NCBI GenBank assembly: GCA_965237575.1
Contig: CBDEGI010000004.1
Span: 3,596,001-3,660,000 of the forward strand
From: JAKZVK01 sp965237575
GTDB lineage: Bacteria > Acidobacteriota > Terriglobia > Bryobacterales > UBA6623
Direction: 5' to 3'
DNA length: 64,000 bases
Shown piece by piece: positions 40,930-50,716 of this stretch. The notes beneath the pieces are model-generated. The model made no database searches. It was not told the origin of the DNA and was given only the letters and a program-made list of their open reading frames with translations. The stretch's first letter is position 1, and every line of letters starts with the position of its first letter. Made by a program: the position numbers and the translations under genes.

Positions 40930-42198
40930 ATGCCCACCCGCACCATCTTCCACCTCGACATGGACGCCTTCTTCGTCTCGGTGGAAGAGCTTTACGACCC
41001 GAGCCTTAGAGGCAAGGCCGTCGTCGTAGGCGGGCAGGCGGATCAGCGCGGCGTCGTCTCAGCGGCATCGTACGCCGCACGCAAGTTCGGCGTCCACTCG
41101 GCCATGCCACTACGCCGCGCCTATCAGCTTTGCCCGCAAGCGATCTTTCTCGATGGCCACCCATCCCGTTATCGGGACTATTCCCACAAGGTCCACGGTG
41201 TCCTGGAGCAATTCTCCCCTCGCGTCGAGATGGTTTCGATCGACGAAGCCTTCCTCGACATGACCGGTTCGGAGAAACTGTTCGGCCCGCCGCTCGAAGC
41301 CGGCGACCGCCTACACCGCGCGGTCCAACAAGAAACCCAACTCCCCTGCTCGATCGGCATCGGCACCTCGCGCCTGATTGCGAAGATCTGCTCCGACCAG
41401 GCCAAGCCGAACGGCGTGCTATGGATCCCGCCCGGGGCCGAAGCCGCCTTCCTCGCTCCGCTCGACATCCGCAAGATCCCCGGCGTGGGCAAGGTCACCG
41501 AGAAGAGCTTCCGTGAGCGCCGCATCCACAAGATCGGGCAGCTGGCCGACCTCGACGAGAAGTATCTCGAGCGCACCTGGGGCAAGATCGGCTTGGCCAT
41601 GGCCGGCAAGTCACACGGCCGTGACGCCGGCGCCTGGTTCGAGGGCGAAATCGCCGACGGCGAGGGCCCCAAGTCGGTCAGCCACGAGACGACCTTCTCG
41701 AAAGACACCGCCGACGTCCGCTTGCTCGAATCGACCCTCGCAAAGCTTGCTCAACTGGTCGGCCGCCGCTTACGGGAGTACGGCCTCTACGGCCACACCG
41801 TGCAGATCAAGCTGCGCTACTCCGACTTCTCGACCTACACCCGCGCGCACACGCTCGAGGAGGCGACGCAGCTCGACACGGTGATCCTCGAAACAGTGCG
41901 GACTCTGTTCCGCCGCAACTGGAAGAAGTCAAGGCCGATACGCCTGCTGGGCGTGCACGTCTCGACTCTCCAACTGAGTGAGGGCCAGCTCGACCTGCTC
42001 GATGGTGAGCGCAAACAGAAGTGGAGCCAGGCGCTGGAAGCGGTCGACGACTTGCGCGACCGCTTCGGCGAATCGGCCGTCGGCCTGGCGGCGGCTTTGA
42101 AGCATGGCCGCAAGGAGCGAGTCCACGAAAACCCCGCGGGGCTGCCGGGCGGTCCGGGCCGGCGAGCGAAGCAGTCGCCCCCCGAGAGCGGGTCTTAG
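40930..42198 (+). CDS. dinB: DNA polymerase IV (Y-family)
   Basis: A 422-residue translesion polymerase. Catalytic motifs: FHLDMDAFFVSVEELY (first Asp), MVSIDEAFLDMTGSE (Asp-Glu), helix-hairpin-helix IPGVGKVTEKSF, and a little-finger domain after ~240. A 30-residue Pro/Gly/Arg-rich tail follows and no clear beta-clamp motif stands out. Pairing with the alkyl-base glycosylase suggests a small DNA damage operon. No LexA box was recognised upstream. Confidence 0.94.
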   Translation: MPTRTIFHLDMDAFFVSVEELYDPSLRGKAVVVGGQADQRGVVSAASYAARKFGVHSAMPLRRAYQLCPQAIFLDGHPSRYRDYSHKVHGVLEQFSPRVEMVSIDEAFLDMTGSEKLFGPPLEAGDRLHRAVQQETQLPCSIGIGTSRLIAKICSDQAKPNGVLWIPPGAEAAFLAPLDIRKIPGVGKVTEKSFRERRIHKIGQLADLDEKYLERTWGKIGLAMAGKSHGRDAGAWFEGEIADGEGPKSVSHETTFSKDTADVRLLESTLAKLAQLVGRRLREYGLYGHTVQIKLRYSDFSTYTRAHTLEEATQLDTVILETVRTLFRRNWKKSRPIRLLGVHVSTLQLSEGQLDLLDGERKQKWSQALEAVDDLRDRFGESAVGLAAALKHGRKERVHENPAGLPGGPGRRAKQSPPESGS

Positions 42199-42222
42199 AC
42201 CGACCTGAGGAAACGTGGCCGT

Positions 42223-42522
42223 CTACGCCCGCACAGCCTGGCTGATCTGCCGCACGCCGCCGCTCACACGCCGATACCGCTCGACACCATCAATGCTCAA
42301 CACTTGATGCTTGACGCTCCCGGCGCTGAACTCCCGCACATCGGCGTCGTGACCGCTGATCTCGAGTTCGGCCCCATTCGTCAAGCGCGTGATGATACTT
42401 TCGGCGTGCGCCGCCAACATGTCCTCGATCTGCCGCAACTGGTTGCAGTAGGTCACGACCATCCGCAAATCGTCGGCAGTGACCGGCTCGCGACCGCTTC
42501 CTCCCATGACGATCAGTTTCAT
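42223..42522 (-). CDS. conserved-looking hypothetical protein
   Basis: A 99-residue protein I do not recognise. The middle (LRMVVTYCNQLRQIEDMLAA) is helical and the C-terminal half is beta-like (LEISGHDADVREF, VKHQVLSIDGVERYRRV). Convergent with dinB, 24 bases apart. No signal or membrane segment. Confidence 0.5.
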   Translation of the reverse strand: MKLIVMGGSGREPVTADDLRMVVTYCNQLRQIEDMLAAHAESIITRLTNGAELEISGHDADVREFSAGSVKHQVLSIDGVERYRRVSGGVRQISQAVRA

Positions 42523-42622
42523 GAGAAGAAAGGTCGGCGGAATTGGCTTGAGACTTTATAGAGGGTTGACCCGAGATGCGGAACTCGTCTTGCCTCAGTC
42601 GTTTGTTCGGCCTCGGTTTACC

Positions 42623-45298
42623 CTACGCCGTTCGCATGCGCTCTTCTTTACCCTGGGCGATCGCGGCTTGGGCGGCGGCCAGCTTGGCGATCGGCACGCG
42701 ATAAGGTGACGCGCTGACGTAGTCGAGTCCCGCATGGACGCAGAACTCCACCGACTTCGGGTCGCCGCCATGCTCGCCGCAAATGCCGATCTCAAGGTCG
42801 GGACGCGTTTGGCGGCCTTTCTCGAGCGCGATCTTGATCAGCGCGCCGACGCCCTCGCGATCGAGCACCGCAAACGGATCCTCGTCGAAGATGTGCTTCT
42901 TCTGATAGTCCTGGATGAATCCACCTGAGTCGTCGCGTGAGAAACCGAACGTCGTCTGAGTGAGGTCGTTGGTTCCGAAGCTGAAGAATTCAGCCTGCTC
43001 GGCGACCTGGTCCGCGGTCAGAGCCCCGCGGGGCACTTCGATCATCGTCCCGACCATGTAGTCGACTTTCGTCCCGGCCTTCTCGAAGACCTGTTCCGCG
43101 GCGGCGACGACGATCTTCTTTTGATTCGCGAGCTCCTTGACGTTGCCGACCAACGGGATCATGACCTCAGGGATAACTTTGATCCCCTTCTGGGCGCACT
43201 GCACGGCGGCCTCGAAGATCGCTTGCGCCTGCATTTCGGTGATCTCGGGGAACGTGATGCCCAGGCGGCAGCCGCGGTGGCCGAGCATGGGATTGAACTC
43301 GTGCAACTGCTCGACGCGAGCCAGCAGCGCTTCCTTGTCTTTGAGGCCGCGTCGTTTGTTCGAAGCCTTCATCGTGGCCACCTCGACCATCAGGTCTTCA
43401 CGCTTGGGCAGGAACTCGTGCAGCGGCGGGTCGAGCGTGCGGATGATGACCGGATAACCGTCCATCACCTTGAATAGATCGCGGAAGTCCTTGCGCTGCA
43501 TTGGGAGCAGCTTCTTCAAGGCGCGCCGGCGGTCTTTCTTGTTGTCGGCGAGAATCATCGCACGCATGTGATCGATGCGCTCACCTTCGAAGAACATGTG
43601 CTCAGTGCGGCACAGGCCGATGCCCTCGGCACCGAAACGTCGCGCCATCTTCGCGTCACGCGGGACTTCAGCATTCGTGCGCACGCCGATGGTACGGAAC
43701 TGGTCGACCCAGGTCATGAACTTCGCTAGGTGGCCGCCCGAAGGGTCGGGGTCGATGGTGGTCGCCTGACCGGCGAAAACGTCGCCGGTCGAACCGTCGA
43801 GCGAGATCCAGTCGCCCTCCTTGAGAGTGGTCTTGCCGGCTCTGAGGCGTTTGGCCTTGGTATCGACGTTAAGGTCCCCGGCGCCGGCGACACAGGGCGT
43901 GCCCATGCCGCGAGCGACGACGGCGGCGTGGCTGGTCATGCCGCCGCGCGAGGTGAGAATGCCCTTGGCGACTTCCATGCCGTGGATGTCGTCGGGAGTC
44001 GTCTCGGCGCGCACCAACACGACGGGGCCGTCGCCGGAGTGTTTCACCGCGTCGTCGGCGGTGAAGACGATGCGTCCGACCGCCGCGCCCGGAGAGGCCG
44101 GAAGACCGACGGTGAGCCGCTGCAACGATGTCTTCGACTTCCCGTCCAGCACCGGATGCAGCAACTGATCGAGCTGAGCCGGGTCGACACGCAACACTGC
44201 CTCTTTCTTCGAGATCAAACCTTCGTCAGCCATCTCGACTGCGATGCGCACCGCCGCCGGGCCCGTGCGTTTCCCGTTGCGGGTCTGCAGCATGTAGAGC
44301 TTGTGCTCCTGGATGGTGAACTCGAAGTCCTGAACGTCGCGGTAGTGATTCTCTAGATTGCCGGTAATCTGCCGCAGTTCGTCGTAGGCGTCCCGCATCA
44401 GGCCCTTCAGCTCCGCGATGGGCCGCGGCGTGCGGATGCCCGCCACCACGTCCTCGCCCTGCGCGTTGGTTAGAAACTCGCCGTAGAACTCCTTCTTCCC
44501 TGTGGCCGGGTTGCGCGTAAAGCCGACCCCGGTGGCCGACGTTTCGCCCAGGTTGCCGAAGACCATCGCCTGCACATTGACGGCGGTGCCGAGGTCGGCG
44601 GAGATCTCGTTCATGCGTCGGTAGTGGTTGGCGCGTGGGTTGTGCCATGAGCGGAAAACCGCGTCGCGGGCCATCTCGAGCTGCTGCTTCGCGCCTTGAG
44701 GAAAGTCGCGCTTCGTCGTCTTCTTGACGAGCGCCTTGAACTGCTTGGCGATACCCTTGAGGTCGTCAGCGGTAAGATCGGTGTCGAGCTTGGCCTTCTT
44801 TTTCTGCTTGACCTTTTCGAGGATGTGTTCGAAGTCGTCCTTGTCGAGGTCGAGTACGACACTGCTGAACATCTGAATGAAGCGCCGATAGCAGTCGTAG
44901 GCGAATCGTGGGTTGCCGGATTTCTTGGCGAGCACCTCGGTGGTCTTGTCGTTGAGGCCCAGGTTTAGGATCGTATCCATCATGCCCGGCATGGAGAACT
45001 TCGCGCCCGAGCGCACACTCAACAGCAGCGGATCGGCGCCGTCCCCAAGCTTCTGCCCTGCCGCCTGCTCGAGTTTGCTGAGCTGCTCGGCCATCTCCTG
45101 GTCGACGCGGCGAGGGACCTTGTTTCCGTTGTCGAAATACAGATTGCAAACGTCGGTGGCAATCGTGAAGCCTGGAGGCACGGGCACGCCCGCCCTGCTC
45201 ATCTCGGCCAAGCCCGCGCCTTTGCCGCCCAGCGTGTCCCGCATCGTTCCCTCGCCTTCGGCCGTGCCTCCGCCGAAGGCGTAGATGTGTTTCTCCAT
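42623..45298 (-). CDS. ppdK: pyruvate, phosphate dikinase
   Basis: An 891-residue PPDK that interconverts pyruvate and phosphoenolpyruvate with ATP and phosphate. The N-terminal ATP-grasp region opens with FGGGTAEGEGTMRDTLGGKG; the central phosphohistidine is in GGMTSHAAVVARGMGTPCVA; the C-terminal PEP-binding barrel ends with ICGEHGGDPKSVEF. Length is standard. ATG 45298 follows CGGAG. It is last in the recO-glyQ-glyS-ppdK series, an order I recall from several phyla; 62 bases separate it from glyS. Confidence 0.96.
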   Translation of the reverse strand: MEKHIYAFGGGTAEGEGTMRDTLGGKGAGLAEMSRAGVPVPPGFTIATDVCNLYFDNGNKVPRRVDQEMAEQLSKLEQAAGQKLGDGADPLLLSVRSGAKFSMPGMMDTILNLGLNDKTTEVLAKKSGNPRFAYDCYRRFIQMFSSVVLDLDKDDFEHILEKVKQKKKAKLDTDLTADDLKGIAKQFKALVKKTTKRDFPQGAKQQLEMARDAVFRSWHNPRANHYRRMNEISADLGTAVNVQAMVFGNLGETSATGVGFTRNPATGKKEFYGEFLTNAQGEDVVAGIRTPRPIAELKGLMRDAYDELRQITGNLENHYRDVQDFEFTIQEHKLYMLQTRNGKRTGPAAVRIAVEMADEGLISKKEAVLRVDPAQLDQLLHPVLDGKSKTSLQRLTVGLPASPGAAVGRIVFTADDAVKHSGDGPVVLVRAETTPDDIHGMEVAKGILTSRGGMTSHAAVVARGMGTPCVAGAGDLNVDTKAKRLRAGKTTLKEGDWISLDGSTGDVFAGQATTIDPDPSGGHLAKFMTWVDQFRTIGVRTNAEVPRDAKMARRFGAEGIGLCRTEHMFFEGERIDHMRAMILADNKKDRRRALKKLLPMQRKDFRDLFKVMDGYPVIIRTLDPPLHEFLPKREDLMVEVATMKASNKRRGLKDKEALLARVEQLHEFNPMLGHRGCRLGITFPEITEMQAQAIFEAAVQCAQKGIKVIPEVMIPLVGNVKELANQKKIVVAAAEQVFEKAGTKVDYMVGTMIEVPRGALTADQVAEQAEFFSFGTNDLTQTTFGFSRDDSGGFIQDYQKKHIFDEDPFAVLDREGVGALIKIALEKGRQTRPDLEIGICGEHGGDPKSVEFCVHAGLDYVSASPYRVPIAKLAAAQAAIAQGKEERMRTA

Positions 45299-45360
45299 GA
45301 AGGATTCTCCGTGTCGATTGGGTTGTAGAGGTTTCGGTATCTGGGGTGCTTGGGCCGCCT

Positions 45361-47418
45361 TCAGCCGGAGACGATCTCCGCAAAGTCGGCGATGGTGGAA
45401 AACTCGTCCAGCAGGTGGGCCAGCAACGTGAGACGGTTCTGTTTGACGGTCTCGTCCTTGGCCATCACTAGTACATCGTCGAAGTAACGGTCGACCGCCG
45501 GCCTCAACGACGCAATCGCCGTGAGCGCCTCGGCATACTCGCCCTTCTGCTTATGTACCGCGACGGACGGACGAAGCCGCTCGAAAGCCGCGTGCAAGTC
45601 GGCTTCGGCGCCTTCCTCGATCAGCTTCCCGTCGAGCGTCCGTGCGGCAAAGTTCTCCACACCCCCCGCCTGCCGCAGGATGTTCTTGATCCGCTTGAAG
45701 CTCACTGCCAGCGGCTCGAAGTCCGGTGTGGGACGCACCTTCGCGATCGCCTCCGCCCGTGCCGCGGCGTCAAGCGGCACGTCGGCCGAGGCCGTTAGCA
45801 CGGCGTTGACCTCGTCGTACTGGTAGCCGCGAACGTCCCGCAGGTAGTAGCGCAAACGGTCGAGAAAAAACTCTGCCAGCGCCCGCCGCGATTCGCCCGG
45901 CTTCGCCCACTCCACCAACGCATCGAGCGAAAGGTGCAGTTCGCCTTCAATCAGGATGCGGATGATCCCATACGCCGCACGACGCAGCGCGAAGGGATCC
46001 CTCGACCCACTGGGGATTATCCCGACTCGGAAGAATCCACCCAGAGTGTCCAACTTGTCGGCGAGCGCCACAGCCAGGCCCACCCGCGAACGCGAAATTG
46101 CGTTGTCGGCGCCCGCCGGACAGTAGTGGTCATATACGGCGTCGGCGACTTCCTGCGGCTCCCCCTGATGGGCGGCGTACAACCCGCCAATCACGCCTTG
46201 CAGCTCGGGGAACTCGCCAACCATCTCGGTCGTCAAGTCGCACTTGGCCAGCTCGGCGGCGCGCTTCGCCTGGGTCACCTGTTCGTCGTCGAGGCCGACC
46301 GCCTCGGCGATCTGCCCGGCAAGCTTCTGGTCGCGCTCGGCCTTGTCAAAGTAGGTGCCGAGCTTGGCGTGGAACACAACGCCCTTCAGATCGGCCACGC
46401 GATCGGACAGCGGCTGTTTCTGGTCCGTTCCCCAGAAAAATCGTGCGTCGTTGAACCGCGCTCGCAGCACCCGCTCATGCCCTTGGCGGACGATGCCGTC
46501 GGGATCGCCATCGAGGTTCGTCACGGCGATGAAGCGCGGCTGCAGTTTGCCGGCGCCATCCTCGATGGCAAAGTAGCGCTGGTGATGTTGCATCACCGTC
46601 TCGAGCACTTCCTCGGGCAGGTCGAGGTACTCCTCTTCAAATCCGCCGAGAATCGGTGTTGGAAACTCCGTCATGTAGACCAACGTTTCAAGCAGCCGAG
46701 GATTCCGCCGCACATGTAGCCCATCCGGGAGCAAGGTCTCAATGCCTTGCTCGATCTTCTCGCGCCGATCGTCCGCCGACAGCAGGACGTAGTTCTCCCG
46801 AAGCTTCTCTTGATAATCAGTCCAGCCAATGACATCGAGGTCACCAACCCCCAGTCGCCGGTGCCCGAACGTGCGGTAGCCCGACGCCACGCCGGCAATC
46901 TCGAACGGTACGACTTCGCCATCGAGCAGCGCGACCAGCCAGCGAATCGGCCGGATGAATCGCGGCCCCGCCTTGCCGGTCCAATACATCGTCTTCGGGA
47001 AGTGGACACCGAGGATCACATCGGCCAGCGCCTCGCCAAAAATCTCCACCGTCGCGCGCCCGTCCACCTGCTTCTCGACAAACAAGCGCCCGTCGTCTCC
47101 TACGTCGAGGTCTTCGATGGCCATCCCGGCACGTTTGGCGAAACCGAGGCCGGCTTTCGTCGGCTTTCCCTTGTCGTCGAAGGCGATCTTCTTCGGCGGA
47201 CCCGTGAGCCGCTCGGTCTTGTCGGCTTGGCGCTCGGCGAGGTTGCTCGCCACCAGCACCAACCGCCGCGGCGTGGCGTGGACTTCGCACGTTACATCCT
47301 CCTGCAGATCCGCCGCCTCAAGCGCCTGCAAGAAGCTGTGCTCGAGGTGGCCGCAAGCGGGCTCGATCATCCAGTCAGGAATCTCTTCGGTCCCGACTTC
47401 CAGCAGAAACTCGGCCAT
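45361..47418 (-). CDS. glyS: glycyl-tRNA synthetase beta subunit
   Basis: A 685-residue beta subunit of the heterotetrameric glycyl-tRNA synthetase. The N-terminus MAEFLLEVGTEEIPDWMIEP and ALLDGEVVPFEIAGV are characteristic, and the C-terminal anticodon-binding region is present (DDVLVMAKDETVKQNRLTLL). The start ATG overlaps the glyQ stop by one base (TGATG); the longer open frame upstream is glyQ DNA in another frame. Functions only with GlyQ. Confidence 0.95.
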   Translation of the reverse strand: MAEFLLEVGTEEIPDWMIEPACGHLEHSFLQALEAADLQEDVTCEVHATPRRLVLVASNLAERQADKTERLTGPPKKIAFDDKGKPTKAGLGFAKRAGMAIEDLDVGDDGRLFVEKQVDGRATVEIFGEALADVILGVHFPKTMYWTGKAGPRFIRPIRWLVALLDGEVVPFEIAGVASGYRTFGHRRLGVGDLDVIGWTDYQEKLRENYVLLSADDRREKIEQGIETLLPDGLHVRRNPRLLETLVYMTEFPTPILGGFEEEYLDLPEEVLETVMQHHQRYFAIEDGAGKLQPRFIAVTNLDGDPDGIVRQGHERVLRARFNDARFFWGTDQKQPLSDRVADLKGVVFHAKLGTYFDKAERDQKLAGQIAEAVGLDDEQVTQAKRAAELAKCDLTTEMVGEFPELQGVIGGLYAAHQGEPQEVADAVYDHYCPAGADNAISRSRVGLAVALADKLDTLGGFFRVGIIPSGSRDPFALRRAAYGIIRILIEGELHLSLDALVEWAKPGESRRALAEFFLDRLRYYLRDVRGYQYDEVNAVLTASADVPLDAAARAEAIAKVRPTPDFEPLAVSFKRIKNILRQAGGVENFAARTLDGKLIEEGAEADLHAAFERLRPSVAVHKQKGEYAEALTAIASLRPAVDRYFDDVLVMAKDETVKQNRLTLLAHLLDEFSTIADFAEIVSG

Positions 47419-48308
47419 CAGGCGGCGACCCCCTGCTGCTCGAGCCAGGCCTGCGCGACACCCACGGCGAGCTTGCGGATGCGCTGGATCATGGCGGCGC
47501 GCTCGGCGACACTGATCGCCCCACGCGCGTCGAGCGTGTTGAACAGGTTCGAACACTTCAGCACCTGGTCGTAGGCCGGCAACAGCGGGAAACGGGATTT
47601 CGCGTCGTGGTCGTCCGACGCTTCGAACTCATCGAGCAACCGCCGGCACTCCGCCTCGTGCAAATCCAGTTCCGCGCGCACGAACTCGACGTCGGCCTTC
47701 TCAAAGTTGTAGACCGAATACTGCTGCTCATCGAGGAAGCGCACGTCACGGTAGGTCCAGGTCTCGTTCCACTGAATGTCGTAGACGCTGTCGACACTCT
47801 GCAGAAACGCGGTCAGCCGCTCCAGACCGTACGTCAACTCGGCGGGAACCAGCTCGAGGTCAATGCCGCCGCACTGCTGGAAGTAGGTGAACTGAGAGAT
47901 CTCCAGCCCGTCGAGCATCACCTGCCAGCCGATGCCCCAAGCTCCCAGCGTCGGCGCTTCCCAGTTGTCTTCTTCGAGCCGGAAGTCGTGCGCCCGCAAG
48001 TCGATGCCGATCGCTTCGAGGCTCTTCATGTACAGCTCGACGATGTCGTCGGGCGAGGGCTTCAGAATCACCTGAAGCTGCATGTGCTTGTAGAGGCGGT
48101 TGGGGTTGTCGCCGTAGCGCCCGTCGGCCGGACGCCGGCTCGGCTGCACATAGGCGACCCGGTAGGGCTTGGGTCCCAGCACACGCAGAAACGTCTCCGG
48201 ACACATGGTTCCGGCACCGACCTCGACGTCGAGCGGCTCTTGAATGATCGCCCCGTTCTCGGCCCAGTAAGTCTTCAACTCGGCGATGATTTGCTGATAG
48301 GTCTTCAT
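47418..48308 (-). CDS. glyQ: glycyl-tRNA synthetase alpha subunit
   Basis: A 296-residue class II catalytic subunit that charges tRNA-Gly. Motifs are VEVGAGTMCPETFLRVLGP, VAYVQPSRRPADGRYGDNP and GIGWQVMLDGLEISQFTYF. ATG 48308 gives the normal N-terminus (MKTYQQIIAELKTYW); a TTG four codons upstream is possible but weak. Coupled to glyS. Confidence 0.95.
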   Translation of the reverse strand: MKTYQQIIAELKTYWAENGAIIQEPLDVEVGAGTMCPETFLRVLGPKPYRVAYVQPSRRPADGRYGDNPNRLYKHMQLQVILKPSPDDIVELYMKSLEAIGIDLRAHDFRLEEDNWEAPTLGAWGIGWQVMLDGLEISQFTYFQQCGGIDLELVPAELTYGLERLTAFLQSVDSVYDIQWNETWTYRDVRFLDEQQYSVYNFEKADVEFVRAELDLHEAECRRLLDEFEASDDHDAKSRFPLLPAYDQVLKCSNLFNTLDARGAISVAERAAMIQRIRKLAVGVAQAWLEQQGVAA

Positions 48309-48453
48309 CGATCTCGGCAACGCTTCACAAACCTGGCTGAGTGCGGTCTAGGTCTACAGCTTCTGGACAAATGATCCCCCGTAAGCAGGGAACGTCGGCG
48401 GCGCTGCCGGCGTGGCAGCCTCCGAACCTTTCACACTCTTGCGGAAGAAACCG

Positions 48454-49323
48454 CTACAACTGCTCGAGCACGGATACCGTCTTCAGCCGTTGCTCGAACT
48501 GCGCTTCGAGACGCTGGATCAAAAAGCGTCTCAAGTCCCCGGCCGTGCCGCGGTCCCACGGCCGCTCGCGCAACGCGGGCAACGGATGCTTCAACATCTC
48601 GCCGGCCAGGGCGCGCGACGCCGCGGCCATCGGCCAGCAATCCCGCGTTCGGAAGTCCGCCGAGAACAAGCCCGGCTGCGCACGTTCGAAAAACGCCGGC
48701 TCCTCCGGCCCGAACTCGACACCGCTCTGCAAGCAAACGTTGAGCGGCGGCAACCAGCCACCCAACCGCACCGACCACAGCGCGAAGTACGTCACCGCCC
48801 GCCAGAGCCAGCCCGGCACGTCTAATGCCTCGCCCGCTTGAAGGCGCCCTGCCGCTTCCCGAGGCGCCTCCGCCCCTCCAGCCGCCGCGCCTGCTGCAAC
48901 AGGCACAGCCGCCGGCTGCGGGTCCAACTCGCCCTTGACCCCGGCCCACATCTCGTCCCGCACCAGCAACAACAGTCGGAAAAAGGCATCATTCGGCTCG
49001 TGCTCGGGCAGGAGCTGATCCGACACCTCCGCCAAGAAATCGAGCGCAACGCTGGCCGCGTAGTCCGCCTTAAGAAAAATCGGCGGGCGGCTCAACTCGC
49101 AGCGGTCGAGCTTGGCCAGGTCCTGGTTCTCGCGCCGGTAGTAAAACAGCCGCACGTGCGAAAGCCGCTCCAGGCCCGAACCCCAACGGCTCTTCGGCCT
49201 GCGCGCCCCGCGGGCAATACCCCGCAGCTTCCCCTCATCGCGAGTGATAAAGCTGACGATCAGGTCCGCTTCCCGGTACGGGTAGGTGCGGAGGATCAGG
49301 ACTTCACTTTCTCGGGAGGGCAT
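48454..49323 (-). CDS. recO: DNA repair protein RecO
   Basis: A 289-residue RecO, which loads RecA on SSB-coated DNA with RecR. The N-terminal OB-fold is EVLILRTYPYREADLIVSFI, then TRDEGKLRGIARGARRPKS. The C-terminal helical domain has an unusual Ala-rich insertion around 135-160 (AAVPVAAGAAAGGAE). First gene of the minus-strand series; 145 bases separate it from glyQ, with nothing recognised between. Confidence 0.88.
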   Translation of the reverse strand: MPSRESEVLILRTYPYREADLIVSFITRDEGKLRGIARGARRPKSRWGSGLERLSHVRLFYYRRENQDLAKLDRCELSRPPIFLKADYAASVALDFLAEVSDQLLPEHEPNDAFFRLLLLVRDEMWAGVKGELDPQPAAVPVAAGAAAGGAEAPREAAGRLQAGEALDVPGWLWRAVTYFALWSVRLGGWLPPLNVCLQSGVEFGPEEPAFFERAQPGLFSADFRTRDCWPMAAASRALAGEMLKHPLPALRERPWDRGTAGDLRRFLIQRLEAQFEQRLKTVSVLEQL

Positions 49324-49610
49324 AGGCGCGCGACGACGCCGTGCACAATCCCTCAGGATAACAATTCCGGGAGAAGCGGCAGAAGGCGTCTACCCACTAC
49401 GGACGGATTACGGTCGGTGCTATGCAACGGCGCACCTCTGAACAAGTTACGGCTGTGCTTGATGCCGACAGCAGCCCGCTTGCGCCCCAACAGGTACCCC
49501 ACGATCGTGCCTCCAGAATCAACGCCTGAATCCAAAGAGAGGGACTGTAAATAACTGTTGTATAATGGCTTACAGCACATCCAACCCCCTGGACTGCCTG
49601 AGGAGACCGC
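49324..49610 (+). promoter_or_regulatory. promoter region of the transaldolase gene
   Basis: A perfect TATAAT at 49561-49566 with no good -35 hexamer at the normal spacing, then a strong ribosome site (TGAGGAG) before ATG 49611. The rest of this 287-base gap has no gene I can support. Confidence 0.45.
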
Positions 49611-50270
49611 ATGAAGTTATTTCTCGACACCGCTGACCTTGAAGAGCTGCGAAGGGGCGCCTCTTATGGCATCGTGGACGGCGTGACGACCAATCCCAGC
49701 TTAATCGCCAAGCAGGGCAACTCCAACGCCGACCAGATCCGCGCCATCTGCGGCGTCATCGACGGCGACGTGAGCGCCGAGGTCGTTTCCACCGAAGCTG
49801 ATGAGATGATCCGCGAAGGTCGTGAGCTGGCAAGCATTCATCCCAACGTAGTCGTCAAGTGCCCGCTGATACCCGAAGGCATCAAGGCGACCAAGACGCT
49901 TTCGTCCGAAAGCATCCGCGTCAACGTGACGCTTTGCTTCACCGCGGCGCAGGCGCTGCTGGCTGCCAAGGCGGGCGCCTACATCGTCAGCCCGTTCATC
50001 GGCCGCCTCGACGATATCTCTCACGAGGGGATGGACCTCATTCGCGAGATCGTCACCATCTACGAGAACTACGGCTTCCCCACCCAGGTGCTGGCGGCGT
50101 CGATCCGCGGACCGCTGCACGTCAAAGAAGCTGCTCTGGCCGGGGCACACATCGCTACGTTGCCGCTCAAGGTGCTCGATCAGCTCTTCAAGCATCCGCT
50201 CACCGATAGCGGGCTCGAGACGTTTCTCGCCGACTATCGCAAGACGATGCAAGAAGTCTCCGTCGGTTGA
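49611..50270 (+). CDS. transaldolase, small type (TalC/fructose-6-phosphate aldolase family)
   Basis: A 219-residue TalC-family barrel. MKLFLDTADLEELRRGASYG and GVTTNPSLIAKQG open the protein; the Schiff-base Lys is in HPNVVVKCPLIPEG; RVNVTLCFTAAQALLAAKAG and SPFIGRLDD are conserved. The family includes true transaldolases (pentose phosphate pathway) and fructose-6-phosphate aldolases; which applies cannot be read by eye. The stop overlaps the next gene's ATG (TGATG). Confidence 0.92.
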   Translation: MKLFLDTADLEELRRGASYGIVDGVTTNPSLIAKQGNSNADQIRAICGVIDGDVSAEVVSTEADEMIREGRELASIHPNVVVKCPLIPEGIKATKTLSSESIRVNVTLCFTAAQALLAAKAGAYIVSPFIGRLDDISHEGMDLIREIVTIYENYGFPTQVLAASIRGPLHVKEAALAGAHIATLPLKVLDQLFKHPLTDSGLETFLADYRKTMQEVSVG

Positions 50271-50716
50271 TGCCCGAGCTGCGATTTACCGTTTCCATCG
50301 GCTGGTCGTTCGGCCTGGCGGCGTTGGCCGCGGCGACGGTGCTTGGTGTCTACTTTGCTTGGCGTCCGGCCGATACGCCCGCCGAAAAAGAGCACCAACG
50401 CCGTATGAAAGTGAGCGCCACCGGCCGCTTTGCCGACGGCACGGCGGTCGACTTCCGCTCGGTGCCGCCCGGCGAAGGCGAAGAGCCTCAGGAGTTGGTC
50501 TTCTATCAGTACTCGGTGGGAGGCGTCGATTACTCGGCGGCGCAGGATGTCGCGGATCTCAAAGACCGCATCGCCGGTTCGCCGCGCATCGTGGGTTGGG
50601 TGAACGTGAAGTACCAGCCTCGGAACCCCTCCAACTCAATCATCATCTGCGAGGAGTGGAGCGGCGTGCGGACCAACGGCCGTGGCGCGGGCGAGCGAAA
50701 CGGGTCGGCCAGTTAG
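50270..50716 (+). CDS. small membrane-anchored protein (DUF3592-like)
   Basis: A 148-residue protein with one N-terminal membrane helix (FGLAALAAATVLGVYFAW) and a beta-rich outer part (ELVFYQYSVGGVDYSAAQDV, then VGWVNVKYQPRNPSNSII) resembling DUF3592. Coupled to the transaldolase by TGATG. Its end overlaps the convergent ABC gene by 4 bases. Confidence 0.55.
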   Translation: MPELRFTVSIGWSFGLAALAAATVLGVYFAWRPADTPAEKEHQRRMKVSATGRFADGTAVDFRSVPPGEGEEPQELVFYQYSVGGVDYSAAQDVADLKDRIAGSPRIVGWVNVKYQPRNPSNSIIICEEWSGVRTNGRGAGERNGSAS